Positions 1 to 6,194 of a DNA stretch of 10,742 nucleotides are shown here, in pieces. The notes under the pieces were generated by a model, which did no database searches, was not told where the DNA came from, and worked only from the letters and a program-made list of their open reading frames with translations. A program made the translations under genes and the position numbers. The DNA is from Sabulitectum sp964604135. GTDB taxonomy: Bacteria; Fermentibacterota; Fermentibacteria; Fermentibacterales; JCC-6. The stretch covers positions 1 through 10,742 of the forward strand of contig CAZRXU010000091.1 of NCBI GenBank assembly GCA_964604135.1, in the 5' to 3' direction. The stretch's first letter is position 1, and each line of letters starts with the position of its first letter.

Positions 1-31
1 TCTGGTTAGCCACAGCAAGAATTCTGGTCAT
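1..31 (-). CDS. parA: ParA/Soj chromosome-partitioning ATPase, first 10 codons only
   Basis: The minus strand from 31 down to the window edge reads ATG and nine further codons giving MTRILAVANQ. ParA/Soj proteins typically start with a short strand ending in AVANQ, followed at once by the deviant Walker A motif KGGVGKTT; that motif would lie just outside the window. The start overlaps the rsmG stop by four bases (ATGA), which implies translational coupling. The order mnmG-rsmG-parA-parB is a common origin-proximal arrangement, and the two parS sites nearby fit a ParABS system. ParA is known to be the ATPase that moves ParB-parS complexes. Only the N-terminal decapeptide is visible, so the call rests on a short but distinctive motif plus context. 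Confidence 0.8.
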   Translation of the reverse strand, partial: MTRILAVANQ

Positions 32-678
32 TCGGTCACCTTTCCGCTTAATTCTATTTTGCAGGGACTTCGATACTGCAAGATAAACCCATTGCGGTCA
101 AGCGGAGGAATGGGCAGCATTTCAGATATTACTGCATTGGAACAGGTTTCAGTTCTCTCTGAAACCCTTGTTACCAGAACAAACTCTCCGGCCACAGCAG
201 GCTTTATCAGTTCAGCCATTATTTCAGGCCCCTTTACCGCTCTTGAAGTAAAAATGCTGTGCCCCGGAAACGAATTCAGGTCTTCAATACGGCTGTTGAT
301 AATACTGCAGGAAACACCACAGCCTCGCGCTGCTGTTTCAAGAAAGGCACACCTCTTTCTTCTGGATTCAACCATTGTCACCTCGAATCCGCAGATGGCA
401 AGAATCATCCCCGGGAAACCTGCTCCTGTACCTATATCAATCACCTTTTCTGTCGGAAGAAAAGGAATAAAGGCAAGAGATTCCAGAACATGCCTAGTCC
501 AGAGTCTACTGATCTCTGCGGGCCCTACCAGATTTGTCTTTTTCGCTGTTTTCCCCAGAAGGTCGAGGAATCCCCCGATTTTCCGGTAGTGGCCCTCCCC
601 TATTCTCACCCCAAGCAAAGAGCACTGTTCTGAAGCTTCATGATAACTCTCTGGGAAGTCATGTTTCACGTGAAACAC
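28..678 (-). CDS. rsmG: 16S rRNA (guanine-N7) methyltransferase RsmG (GidB)
   Basis: A 216-residue protein, close to the usual family length. RsmG is known to methylate N7 of G527 (E. coli numbering) in the 530 loop of 16S rRNA using S-adenosylmethionine; its loss gives low-level streptomycin resistance in several species. Visible here are the family NLVG segment (about 49-52), SAM-binding motif I DIGTGAGFPG (81-90), the ESRRKRCAFLE stretch (about 104-114) and SRAV (145-148). The start is GTG at 678: an in-frame stop lies just upstream and this is the first start codon after it. A later GTG at 669 is possible. No strong ribosome-binding site is seen, so translation probably depends on coupling to mnmG, which it overlaps by 20 bases. 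The first six codons are made from a parS site and give MFHVKH. Confidence 0.95.
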   Translation of the reverse strand: MFHVKHDFPESYHEASEQCSLLGVRIGEGHYRKIGGFLDLLGKTAKKTNLVGPAEISRLWTRHVLESLAFIPFLPTEKVIDIGTGAGFPGMILAICGFEVTMVESRRKRCAFLETAARGCGVSCSIINSRIEDLNSFPGHSIFTSRAVKGPEIMAELIKPAVAGEFVLVTRVSERTETCSNAVISEMLPIPPLDRNGFILQYRSPCKIELSGKVTE

Positions 679-2479
679 TTTTCTTCATCAGGTACAGAGC
701 AAGACCATCCAGATCCGCTTGCCTTACTGCAGGTATTGATTCTGCATCCAGCAATGTTGCCGGTTTTCTTGCGTTAAGCGCTTCTCTTGCCTCAATTGTA
801 ATAGTATTCACCTTACTGTAATCCTGTATAGATGCCAGCGAAGCGCTGCCGTATTTTCTTCTGGCCCGGTGTCTCTTTTCTGCTCGCTTCACATATCCTG
901 AATACTTTATATCGAGCACAACTGTCCTCATAATTTCACTGTCATCATTGTTCTCCGGTTGCTGGTTTATCATTTTCGAAACCTGTTCCGGCGTTACTTC
1001 TGGTCTTCTGCACACACTCTCTACCGTTTTTCCGTTTACCCTTGTTTTCTGCATTATCTTTTTCAACATGCTGTATTTCTTGTCACGCTTCAGGTACTCT
1101 GATATTTTTCTTTCTGATAAAACACCCAGCTCTTCTGCGAACCGAAAAACCCTTCTGTCTGCGTTATCCTGCCTCATGCCAAGCCTGTTTTCTGACCTGC
1201 TTGAAAACAGTCTGTATGGCTCATCTGTACCTATTGACACAAGATCATCTACCATAACTCCCAGGTAGCTGCTTAGTCTGTCTGGTATAGCTTCTTCCAT
1301 CCCCATCACATTTCTTGCCGCACAGGCACCTGCATACAATCCTGTAGCTGCTGCCTCCTCATAGCCTGATGTTCCCAGAATCTGGCCACACACATAAAGG
1401 TTCTCTGTTTGTCGCAGCTTCAGCGTGTGATCATATTCTCCGGTTTCAAAGCATGTGTACTCTACAGTGTATCCAAATGCTGAAATCACAGCATTTTCAA
1501 AGCCCGGCAATGATTTTACTATTTTCTCTTGAATCTCTTCCGGCATGCTTGTGGAAAGCCCATTGAGATACATTATTCTTGACGACCTGCCCATTGGCTC
1601 CAGGTGAATTGGGTGGCCTGTTCTTTCAGGAAATTTCGTTACTTTGTCTTCAAAACTTGGGCAGTATCTTGGCCCTTTGCCGTGCACTCGGCCGGAATAC
1701 AGCGCGGACTTTACCAGGCTGTTCTTAACAAGATTTTCCGTTTCTGCTGTTGTTCTTGTTACCCAGCATTTCTCTGTATTCACAACGCCCTGCTTTGATG
1801 ACCAGCTGAACCTGAACTTTAGATCATGTGACACCTGCTCTTCGAGTACAGATGTGTCTATAGAGTTTCTCAATACCCTGGGAGATGTTCCTGTTTTGAA
1901 TCGTTTCACGTGAAACATTCTTTCGCGTATGTCTTTTTCCAAAGAAACTGAGGATGTATCCCCTCGCCTTCCTCCAGGCCAGGTTTTCTGCCCTCTGTGC
2001 AGCATACCGTTCAGGAATGTTCCCGCTGCCAGCACGAATACCTGCGCTTGTATTTCGGTGCCATCCTCAAGAAGCACTGCCTTTATTGCTTTGTTTGGAC
2101 CCAGAAGTTTTCTCACCAGGCCCTCTACAATGTGCACCCCTGCGGCTCTCAGCTTCTTTGTCTGTGTTTTTGTATACATATTCACATCTGACTGAACCCT
2201 GGGCCCCCAAACTGCAGGACCCTTTTTCATGTTCAGCATTCGGAACTGCAGAGCTGTTGCGTCTGCGCTTTCTGCTGTTACTCCCCCCAGACCGTCTATC
2301 TCTCGAACCAGTGTTCCCTTTGCAATTCCTCCAATAGCAGGATTGCACGACATCTGCGATATTTTGAGGATATTGGGTGTTATCAATATGGTTTTGCACC
2401 CAATTGAAGCAGCGGCAACAGCAGCCTCAACCCCGGCATGCCCACCCCCTACCACAAGAACCTGGTATTTTTGCTTCAT
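659..2479 (-). CDS. mnmG: tRNA uridine-5-carboxymethylaminomethyl modification enzyme MnmG (GidA)
   Basis: A 606-residue FAD protein. With MnmE it installs the cmnm5/nm5 group on U34 of tRNAs reading split codon boxes, using methylene-THF, NADH and glycine or ammonium. Visible features are the N-terminal dinucleotide-binding motif GGGHAG (11-16), SCNPAIGG (44-51) with conserved Cys45, KGPAV (86-90), TKFPER in the FAD domain, the second conserved Cys238 in KCWVTRT, GPRYCPSFEDKV (269-280), GTSGYEEAAATG (369-380), and EPYRLFSSRSENRL (420-433). The C-terminal MnmE-binding region keeps DIKYSGY (523-529) but is otherwise divergent. Residues 188-193 (MFHVKR), just before KTGTSPR, are encoded by a parS-like site. 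The ATG start overlaps the mnmE stop by four bases (ATGA), and the 3' end overlaps rsmG by 20 bases. Confidence 0.97.
   Translation of the reverse strand: MKQKYQVLVVGGGHAGVEAAVAAASIGCKTILITPNILKISQMSCNPAIGGIAKGTLVREIDGLGGVTAESADATALQFRMLNMKKGPAVWGPRVQSDVNMYTKTQTKKLRAAGVHIVEGLVRKLLGPNKAIKAVLLEDGTEIQAQVFVLAAGTFLNGMLHRGQKTWPGGRRGDTSSVSLEKDIRERMFHVKRFKTGTSPRVLRNSIDTSVLEEQVSHDLKFRFSWSSKQGVVNTEKCWVTRTTAETENLVKNSLVKSALYSGRVHGKGPRYCPSFEDKVTKFPERTGHPIHLEPMGRSSRIMYLNGLSTSMPEEIQEKIVKSLPGFENAVISAFGYTVEYTCFETGEYDHTLKLRQTENLYVCGQILGTSGYEEAAATGLYAGACAARNVMGMEEAIPDRLSSYLGVMVDDLVSIGTDEPYRLFSSRSENRLGMRQDNADRRVFRFAEELGVLSERKISEYLKRDKKYSMLKKIMQKTRVNGKTVESVCRRPEVTPEQVSKMINQQPENNDDSEIMRTVVLDIKYSGYVKRAEKRHRARRKYGSASLASIQDYSKVNTITIEAREALNARKPATLLDAESIPAVRQADLDGLALYLMKKSVSRET
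662..677. promoter_or_regulatory. parS, perfect ParB-binding site at the mnmG/rsmG junction
   Basis: TGTTTCACGTGAAACA is a perfect 16-base palindrome and matches the bacterial parS consensus TGTTNCACGTGAAACA at every position. It includes nearly all of the rsmG start codon and the last codons of mnmG. ParB/Spo0J nucleates on such sites, spreads, and recruits ParA and SMC near the origin. The position about 5.5 kb from dnaA and next to parA fits this role. Confidence 0.95.
1902..1917. promoter_or_regulatory. parS-like site inside mnmG (15 of 16)
   Basis: CGTTTCACGTGAAACA differs from the perfect parS palindrome only at its first base (C for T). The inner 14 bases are a perfect palindrome. It lies about 1.24 kb from the perfect copy. 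In mnmG it is read in the FHVK frame, giving MFHVKR in place of the usual residues before the KTGT(P/S)PR motif. Multiple parS sites clustered near the origin are normal for ParABS systems. Confidence 0.85.
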
Positions 2480-3672
2480 TTCCCCACACAGAATCTCTCT
2501 AGAGCTCTCTCTACAGCATCTGCATTCTTTACAGGCTCTTCTGCTTCTCTCAACACTTCTGATACTATCTCTGCCGCCATTGCAACATCACTTTGCGCTG
2601 CTGTTATTGCTTCCTCTAACAAATCGACCATTCTCTCGAGTCTCCATGATGATCCTTCTTTTTCTGTAGCGCTAATAAACTCTTCAACCTGTTGTATTCC
2701 CTGTCCTGTTATTGATGACACAGAAAGCCATCCCTGCTTCTGAATACTTCCTTCTTCATCACACATTGAGCACACTCTTAGAACATCATAACCGTCTGCT
2801 ATTCTTTCGGGAAGAACACCGCACACTGGATCCATCCACACTATTCTGTCTCCACGCCTCAGAGATTTCTCTGAAATTGTGAGAGCCCTACCGTCAAGTA
2901 TTCTCCCTCCATAACCAGCGCTGTCTGTTATTTCTACTCTTCTTCCTGAGACTGACAGAACCCTTGTTGCACCATCTCTTGTTGTTCCCGGTGAGCTTGA
3001 CACCACAACTGTTTCACTGCCGTATAGCCTGTTGAACAGTGTAGACTTTCCTGCATTTACCGGGCCCATGATATACACTCGTGGAAGTATTTCTGCCCTT
3101 CTTACCTTCATCGCCAAATCTCTTGTTCTGTTCTGTATCTTATCCAGTAATTCCTGTATGCTTCCTTGTTCCGATATTTCATGATCTTCGTTGAATTCAA
3201 TGAAACCCTCAATTTCACTTGTCAGTTCCCGCAACTCCTCTGCAAGGTCGGCGTTATTTCCGGCTCTGCTTCCCCTGCTGAACTGTGACGAAAGTGCCAG
3301 CACATCCATTTCTGTAATTTTACCGTTCATCCACGCTCTTCTTGTAAACTCTCCAGGTTGCGCCAACCTTGCCCCCTCTTCCACTATCTTTCGAACTATT
3401 CTACCAGCCGTTCCAGGAGAGCCGTGGCACATTATATCAACCATCTCTTCTCCGGTGTAACTTTTTCCATTGGGCCATGCTATTGCAACAATGTTGTCTA
3501 TTCCTGAAATATCACCCACCGCTCTTTTTTTTCCTGTAAGCCTTCCCGCATCAATGCTCATCAACTCTTCTACAACGGCAGAGGCTCCCTTTCCAGAGAG
3601 CCTCACCACGGCGATTGCTGATACTGCATCGGGTGTTGCCTGTGCAACAATCAGATCATTTTGCTTTTCCAT
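2476..3672 (-). CDS. mnmE: tRNA modification GTPase MnmE (TrmE), short and divergent G domain
   Basis: A 398-residue protein, against about 450-460 usually. MnmE is the GTPase partner of MnmG in U34 modification. The N-terminal folate-binding domain shows YTGEEMVDIMCHG (72-84) and QPGEFTRRAWMNGK (105-118). A helical domain follows, interrupted by a G domain with P-loop GPVNAGKS (203-210), switch GTTRD (229-233) and DSAG (250-253, usually DTAG). The guanine-specificity motif NKxD is not present; the aligned segment reads SMCD (302-305). The G5 region reads SSITGQG (319-325). The C-terminus is FCVGK, matching the family C(I/V)GK tail whose Cys is needed in E. coli. The G3-G4 spacing is shortened, and the usual GxG after ATP near the N-terminus is lost. 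The ATG start lies inside the yidC 3' end (17-base overlap). Identity is secure; normal GTP selectivity is not. Confidence 0.93.
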   Translation of the reverse strand: MEKQNDLIVAQATPDAVSAIAVVRLSGKGASAVVEELMSIDAGRLTGKKRAVGDISGIDNIVAIAWPNGKSYTGEEMVDIMCHGSPGTAGRIVRKIVEEGARLAQPGEFTRRAWMNGKITEMDVLALSSQFSRGSRAGNNADLAEELRELTSEIEGFIEFNEDHEISEQGSIQELLDKIQNRTRDLAMKVRRAEILPRVYIMGPVNAGKSTLFNRLYGSETVVVSSSPGTTRDGATRVLSVSGRRVEITDSAGYGGRILDGRALTISEKSLRRGDRIVWMDPVCGVLPERIADGYDVLRVCSMCDEEGSIQKQGWLSVSSITGQGIQQVEEFISATEKEGSSWRLERMVDLLEEAITAAQSDVAMAAEIVSEVLREAEEPVKNADAVERALERFCVGK

Positions 3673-5284
3673 CTGCCTGATCCGATGTCAGTTTCTTCTT
3701 TATAAGCTCTTGGTGCAACAGTGTAAGAACATTGAAAACAAGCCAGTACAGAGTAAGACCTGATGCAAATCTCATGAACAGAAATGTCATAAATACTGGC
3801 ATCATGTACATCATCATCTTCTGCTGCTGTGCTGCAGACCCAGTTCCGCTTGTTCCTGTAAGCTTCTGCTGTAGAAACATTATCACACCAAGAATCACTG
3901 CCATCAATCCGATTCCTTCCAGTCCCAGTACCTTTGTCTGGAAATGAAGAAGTATTTCCGGTCTTGACAAATCGTTTATCCACAGAATAAACCCGGCTCC
4001 TCTCAGTTCAACCATATTTGCCAGAACTCTGTACATTGCTAAGAATACCGGCATCTGCAACAGCATTGGAAGACAGCCGCCAAGTGGATTTACGCCTTTT
4101 TCCTTGTACAGTTTTTGCAGCTCGGACTGCTGTGTTTTTGGGTCTTTTGCATACTTCTTCTGTATCTCCTGCATTGCTGGTTGTATCTTCTGCATCTTCT
4201 GCATAGATACATAGCTCTTCGTTGTAAGGGGAGACAGCATAATCTTCAGAGTAAATGCGAGAATGATAATTCTTGCTCCCCAGTTGGTAACAAAAGAAAG
4301 TACTGTTGTTAGAAAGAAGAATATCAGCTTTCCGATCCATCTAATTATCGGCCACCCGAAATCGATCATGTCTGTTGTTGATCTTCCAAGGTCGCTTAGA
4401 AGACTGTATGCTTTGGGTCCAGCAAACACTGTTATTGTATTGTCGTCAAGAGCGATATATGCGGATCCTCCTTCCCCGGGTGCTACATATCCGTCTGCTC
4501 TCTCCATTGTTTCCGGCATTAGAATAACTGTAAAATACTTGCTGCTGGACGCGATCCATGATACATTCCCCGTTGACTCCAAACCCTCTATCTTTTCCGT
4601 ATTTTTCTTCTTGTGCTTGTTTGTGTACCATGACGCTGTAAAGTAACCTCTTGTTGTTGTCTGCTCTTCTGTTACCGGAATTGTACCGGATTGCAGTGAA
4701 GATGTAATATCAAGACCTTTTTTTTCCAGCTTGAAGCCATAATAGCCTTGTTCAAATGTAAATGTTTTTGACGATGTTCCAGAAGTAAACACTATTGATG
4801 TACCCTGTTCTCCCACGTAAACTGTATCTGGGCCGTTGTACTCAAACTGAACAGGAGTTCCGTCCTGATTTGCTGATACAAGCCATGGCTTTTCCACAAG
4901 ATCAACCAGCTGATTTATCTCCTGATCCGGATGATCCTTGTAGTTCTGCAACAGCCATGACTCTACAGCACCACCAGCCGTAGACAACCGGGCAACAACA
5001 AGTGTTTCTCCTGGATCATTTGCAGATACAATAACAGTAACTCTATGCTCCTCATAATTTTGTATATCTTCAACTACTGGCAATGTCTGTGTAACAGAAT
5101 CACTTTGTATCTCCTGGTTTTCCGCGTTCTCCGATGCCTGATCCGGTATCTGTTCGATCTGCTGATTGGATATAGTCTGTTCGCCTGCACTCTGACTGGT
5201 ATTTTTTCCTGTAACAAACCAGCTTACAAGCAGAACGCCCAACATAAGAACCGCAGCCAGAAACAGCCGGGACTGATCACTCAT
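3656..5284 (-). CDS. yidC: Membrane protein insertase YidC (Oxa1 family), long diderm form
   Basis: A 542-residue inner-membrane insertase that inserts and folds membrane proteins with SecYEG or alone. The first helix (about 6-24) is an uncleaved anchor, followed by a Gln/Glu/Ser-rich linker and a periplasmic domain to about residue 305. The conserved core follows: a helix at about 312-333, LSPLTTKSYVSMQKMQ (350-365), a charged cytoplasmic helical hairpin, NPLGGCLPMLLQMPVF (399-414), and helices at about 455-472 and 490-525. The groove arginine of E. coli YidC (R366) aligns with Lys347, so the positive charge is kept. The C-terminus is lysine-rich, as expected for ribosome contact. The ATG start overlaps the yidD stop by 8 bases. 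Unlike Firmicutes, no jag/khpB gene separates it from mnmE. Confidence 0.97.
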   Translation of the reverse strand: MSDQSRLFLAAVLMLGVLLVSWFVTGKNTSQSAGEQTISNQQIEQIPDQASENAENQEIQSDSVTQTLPVVEDIQNYEEHRVTVIVSANDPGETLVVARLSTAGGAVESWLLQNYKDHPDQEINQLVDLVEKPWLVSANQDGTPVQFEYNGPDTVYVGEQGTSIVFTSGTSSKTFTFEQGYYGFKLEKKGLDITSSLQSGTIPVTEEQTTTRGYFTASWYTNKHKKKNTEKIEGLESTGNVSWIASSSKYFTVILMPETMERADGYVAPGEGGSAYIALDDNTITVFAGPKAYSLLSDLGRSTTDMIDFGWPIIRWIGKLIFFFLTTVLSFVTNWGARIIILAFTLKIMLSPLTTKSYVSMQKMQKIQPAMQEIQKKYAKDPKTQQSELQKLYKEKGVNPLGGCLPMLLQMPVFLAMYRVLANMVELRGAGFILWINDLSRPEILLHFQTKVLGLEGIGLMAVILGVIMFLQQKLTGTSGTGSAAQQQKMMMYMMPVFMTFLFMRFASGLTLYWLVFNVLTLLHQELIKKKLTSDQADGKAK

Positions 5285-5504
5285 CTTTTTTAACCTCCGG
5301 TACGGGGTCGTAACCCCCGGTATGCCATGGGTGACACCTAAGTATTCTCTTTACTGCAAGAACTGAACCCCTTACAGCTCCGTGCTTTTGGATAGCTTCT
5401 TCTGCGTAAGCACTGCACGTTGGTGTATAGATGCAACTAGGAGGAAGAAGCGGAGATACTGTTTTTCTATACACCTTCACTATTAAAATAAGTATCCTCT
5501 TCAC
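5277..5504 (-). CDS. yidD: Membrane protein insertion efficiency factor YidD
   Basis: A 75-residue protein of the YidD (DUF37) family, a small amphipathic membrane-associated factor that helps YidC-dependent insertion. The family signature is nearly complete: VSPLLPPSCIYTPTCSAYA (16-34), EAIQKHGAVRGSVLAVKR (36-53) and RCHPWHTGGYDPVP (56-69), with its conserved cysteines at 24, 30 and 57. The ATG overlaps the rnpA stop by four bases (ATGA) and its own 3' end overlaps yidC by eight, so production is probably coupled to both. The order rpmH-rnpA-yidD-yidC is a classic conserved cluster. Confidence 0.97.
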   Translation of the reverse strand: MKRILILIVKVYRKTVSPLLPPSCIYTPTCSAYAEEAIQKHGAVRGSVLAVKRILRCHPWHTGGYDPVPEVKKDE

Positions 5505-5839
5505 CTGATGTTCTTCTCTGCCTGTTCTACCAGCTTCTCCATATCAGCTTTCATTTTTTTCCAATTTGTACATCCAAGGGGCTTCACTGGAAATACTACG
5601 GCGTCAAACCCTGTATTCACCAATATCTCTACTGAGAACTGTCTCAGTCTTCTCTTAAAAAGATTTCTCTCTACTGCATTTCCCGTCTTTGCAGATACAG
5701 AAAACCCCAGGCGCACACTGCCCAGGGTATTCCTCAAATATCTTGCCCTTATTACTTCACCACGAAACCCGTATCCCTGTCTTAAGAGTCTCCTGAACTG
5801 CCAGCTTTTTTTGATTCTTTTAAGACAGTGCTTTCTCAA
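5501..5839 (-). CDS. rnpA: Ribonuclease P protein component
   Basis: A 112-residue basic protein, the protein subunit that with RnpB RNA matures tRNA 5' ends. The RNR signature is visible in ERNLFKRRLR (57-66), preceded by GFSVSAKTGNAV. The start is TTG at 5839, three bases after the rpmH stop. It is in the same frame as rpmH, so the start cannot lie further upstream, and no ATG or GTG appears in the first 20 codons. No clear Shine-Dalgarno is seen, so it probably relies on ribosomes finishing rpmH. The 3' end overlaps yidD by four bases. Confidence 0.95.
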   Translation of the reverse strand: MRKHCLKRIKKSWQFRRLLRQGYGFRGEVIRARYLRNTLGSVRLGFSVSAKTGNAVERNLFKRRLRQFSVEILVNTGFDAVVFPVKPLGCTNWKKMKADMEKLVEQAEKNIR

Positions 5840-5842
5840 GAC

Positions 5843-5977
5843 TTATGGAACAAGACGCTTGCGACCCTTGCGCCTTCTAGCGTTAATTACTTTTCTTCCA
5901 CCCTTGGTAGCCATGCGTGCCCTGAACCCATGTCGTCTTTTTCTTGAAATGTTACTTGGCTGAAACGTTCTCTTCAT
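5843..5977 (-). CDS. rpmH: 50S ribosomal protein L34
   Basis: A 44-residue, very basic protein reading MKRTFQPSNISRKRRHGF at its start and ending RRRKGRKRLVP, an almost textbook L34. It is a component of the large ribosomal subunit. The start ATG at 5977 is preceded on the minus strand by an AGAGGAAG ribosome-binding site with short spacing. It is the first gene of the leftward operon and is followed three bases later by rnpA. It is shorter than many ORF-length cut-offs but unmistakable. Confidence 0.98.
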   Translation of the reverse strand: MKRTFQPSNISRKRRHGFRARMATKGGRKVINARRRKGRKRLVP

Positions 5978-6039
5978 TGTCTTCCTCTTGTATCTTTTCC
6001 AGCAACCACACAGATTACTGCATCTTTGTCAAAGCTCTC

Positions 6040-6065
6040 TTCCGCTTCTTTTTCCAGAAGCGGAA
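6040..6065. other. Inverted repeat (9-bp stem) between the direct repeats
   Basis: TTCCGCTTC (6040-6048) pairs perfectly with GAAGCGGAA (6057-6065) across an eight-base loop. AGCT copies at 6033-6036 and 6066-6069 could extend the stem past a three-base bulge. No U-run follows on either strand, so it is not a typical intrinsic terminator. It may be a protein-binding palindrome or leader structure. Confidence 0.5.
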
Positions 6066-6093
6066 AGCTATCTAAATACTGCCGTGTTGTCAA
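6065..6093 (-). promoter_or_regulatory. Possible promoter for the rpmH operon
   Basis: On the minus strand a perfect -35 hexamer TTGACA (6093-6088) is followed after 17 bases by TAGCTT (6070-6065), which matches the -10 consensus at only three positions. It lies about 90 bases upstream of the rpmH ATG. A second TTGACA at 6032-6027 has no -10 partner. The call is tentative. Confidence 0.3.
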
Positions 6094-6194
6094 GTTCTGT
6101 CGCATCGTCTCCCTTCGGCCTTGTTTTTTTTTTGCTTTTCCTTATTTTGCATTGCGTGCCTATTTATTCAACATACACTTTTGGAGTATTCCAG

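Larger units (their letters stand above)
6016..6093. repeat. Pair of 17-base direct repeats flanking a hairpin
   Basis: TACTGCATCTTTGTCAA (6016-6032) and TACTGCCGTGTTGTCAA (6077-6093) match at 13 of 17 positions, with shared TACTGC and TTGTCAA ends, 61 bases apart. On the minus strand each copy starts with TTGACA, a consensus -35 hexamer. They could be operators, duplicated promoter elements for the rpmH operon, or origin-binding sites; the sequence does not decide. Confidence 0.55.
5978..6194. other. rpmH-dnaA divergent intergenic region, classic oriC position
   Basis: This 217-base gap separates the divergent rpmH and dnaA operons and must hold both promoters. It contains a 17-base direct repeat (6016-6032 and 6077-6093), a hairpin (6040-6065), a ten-T run (6124-6133) and a T-rich stretch to about 6180 that could unwind easily. 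I looked for TTATNCACA-type DnaA boxes on both strands and found nothing better than about 6/9. The gap is where many bacteria have oriC, but the sequence gives only weak positive support here. Confidence 0.5.

Noticed and set aside
2229..2743. Open frames on the + strand opposite mnmG and mnmE.
   Set aside because: They are antisense to strongly conserved coding sequence, rich in Ser/Leu/Pro as expected from the opposite strand, and resemble no family.
3976..3984. Perfect DnaA box TTATCCACA inside yidC.
   Set aside because: It is the antisense of codons for the conserved LWIND segment (Trp-Ile codons), it stands alone, and it is about 2.2 kb from dnaA. A chance match is the simpler explanation, though it could titrate some DnaA.
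6004..6032. Second TTGACA (6032-6027) as a complete promoter.
   Set aside because: The hexamer at 17 bases spacing reads GTGGTT, with almost no match to a -10 element.
6121..6140. T-run as an intrinsic terminator.
   Set aside because: No stable GC-rich hairpin precedes the ten-T run on the + strand, and it lies upstream of dnaA where a terminator would have no gene to end.
5988..6194. Longer dnaA reading frame starting at 5988 (514 residues).
   Set aside because: The extra 69 residues are hydrophobic and unlike any DnaA domain I, they cover the promoter and repeat region, and the ATG at 6195 has a good ribosome-binding site and a normal N-terminus.
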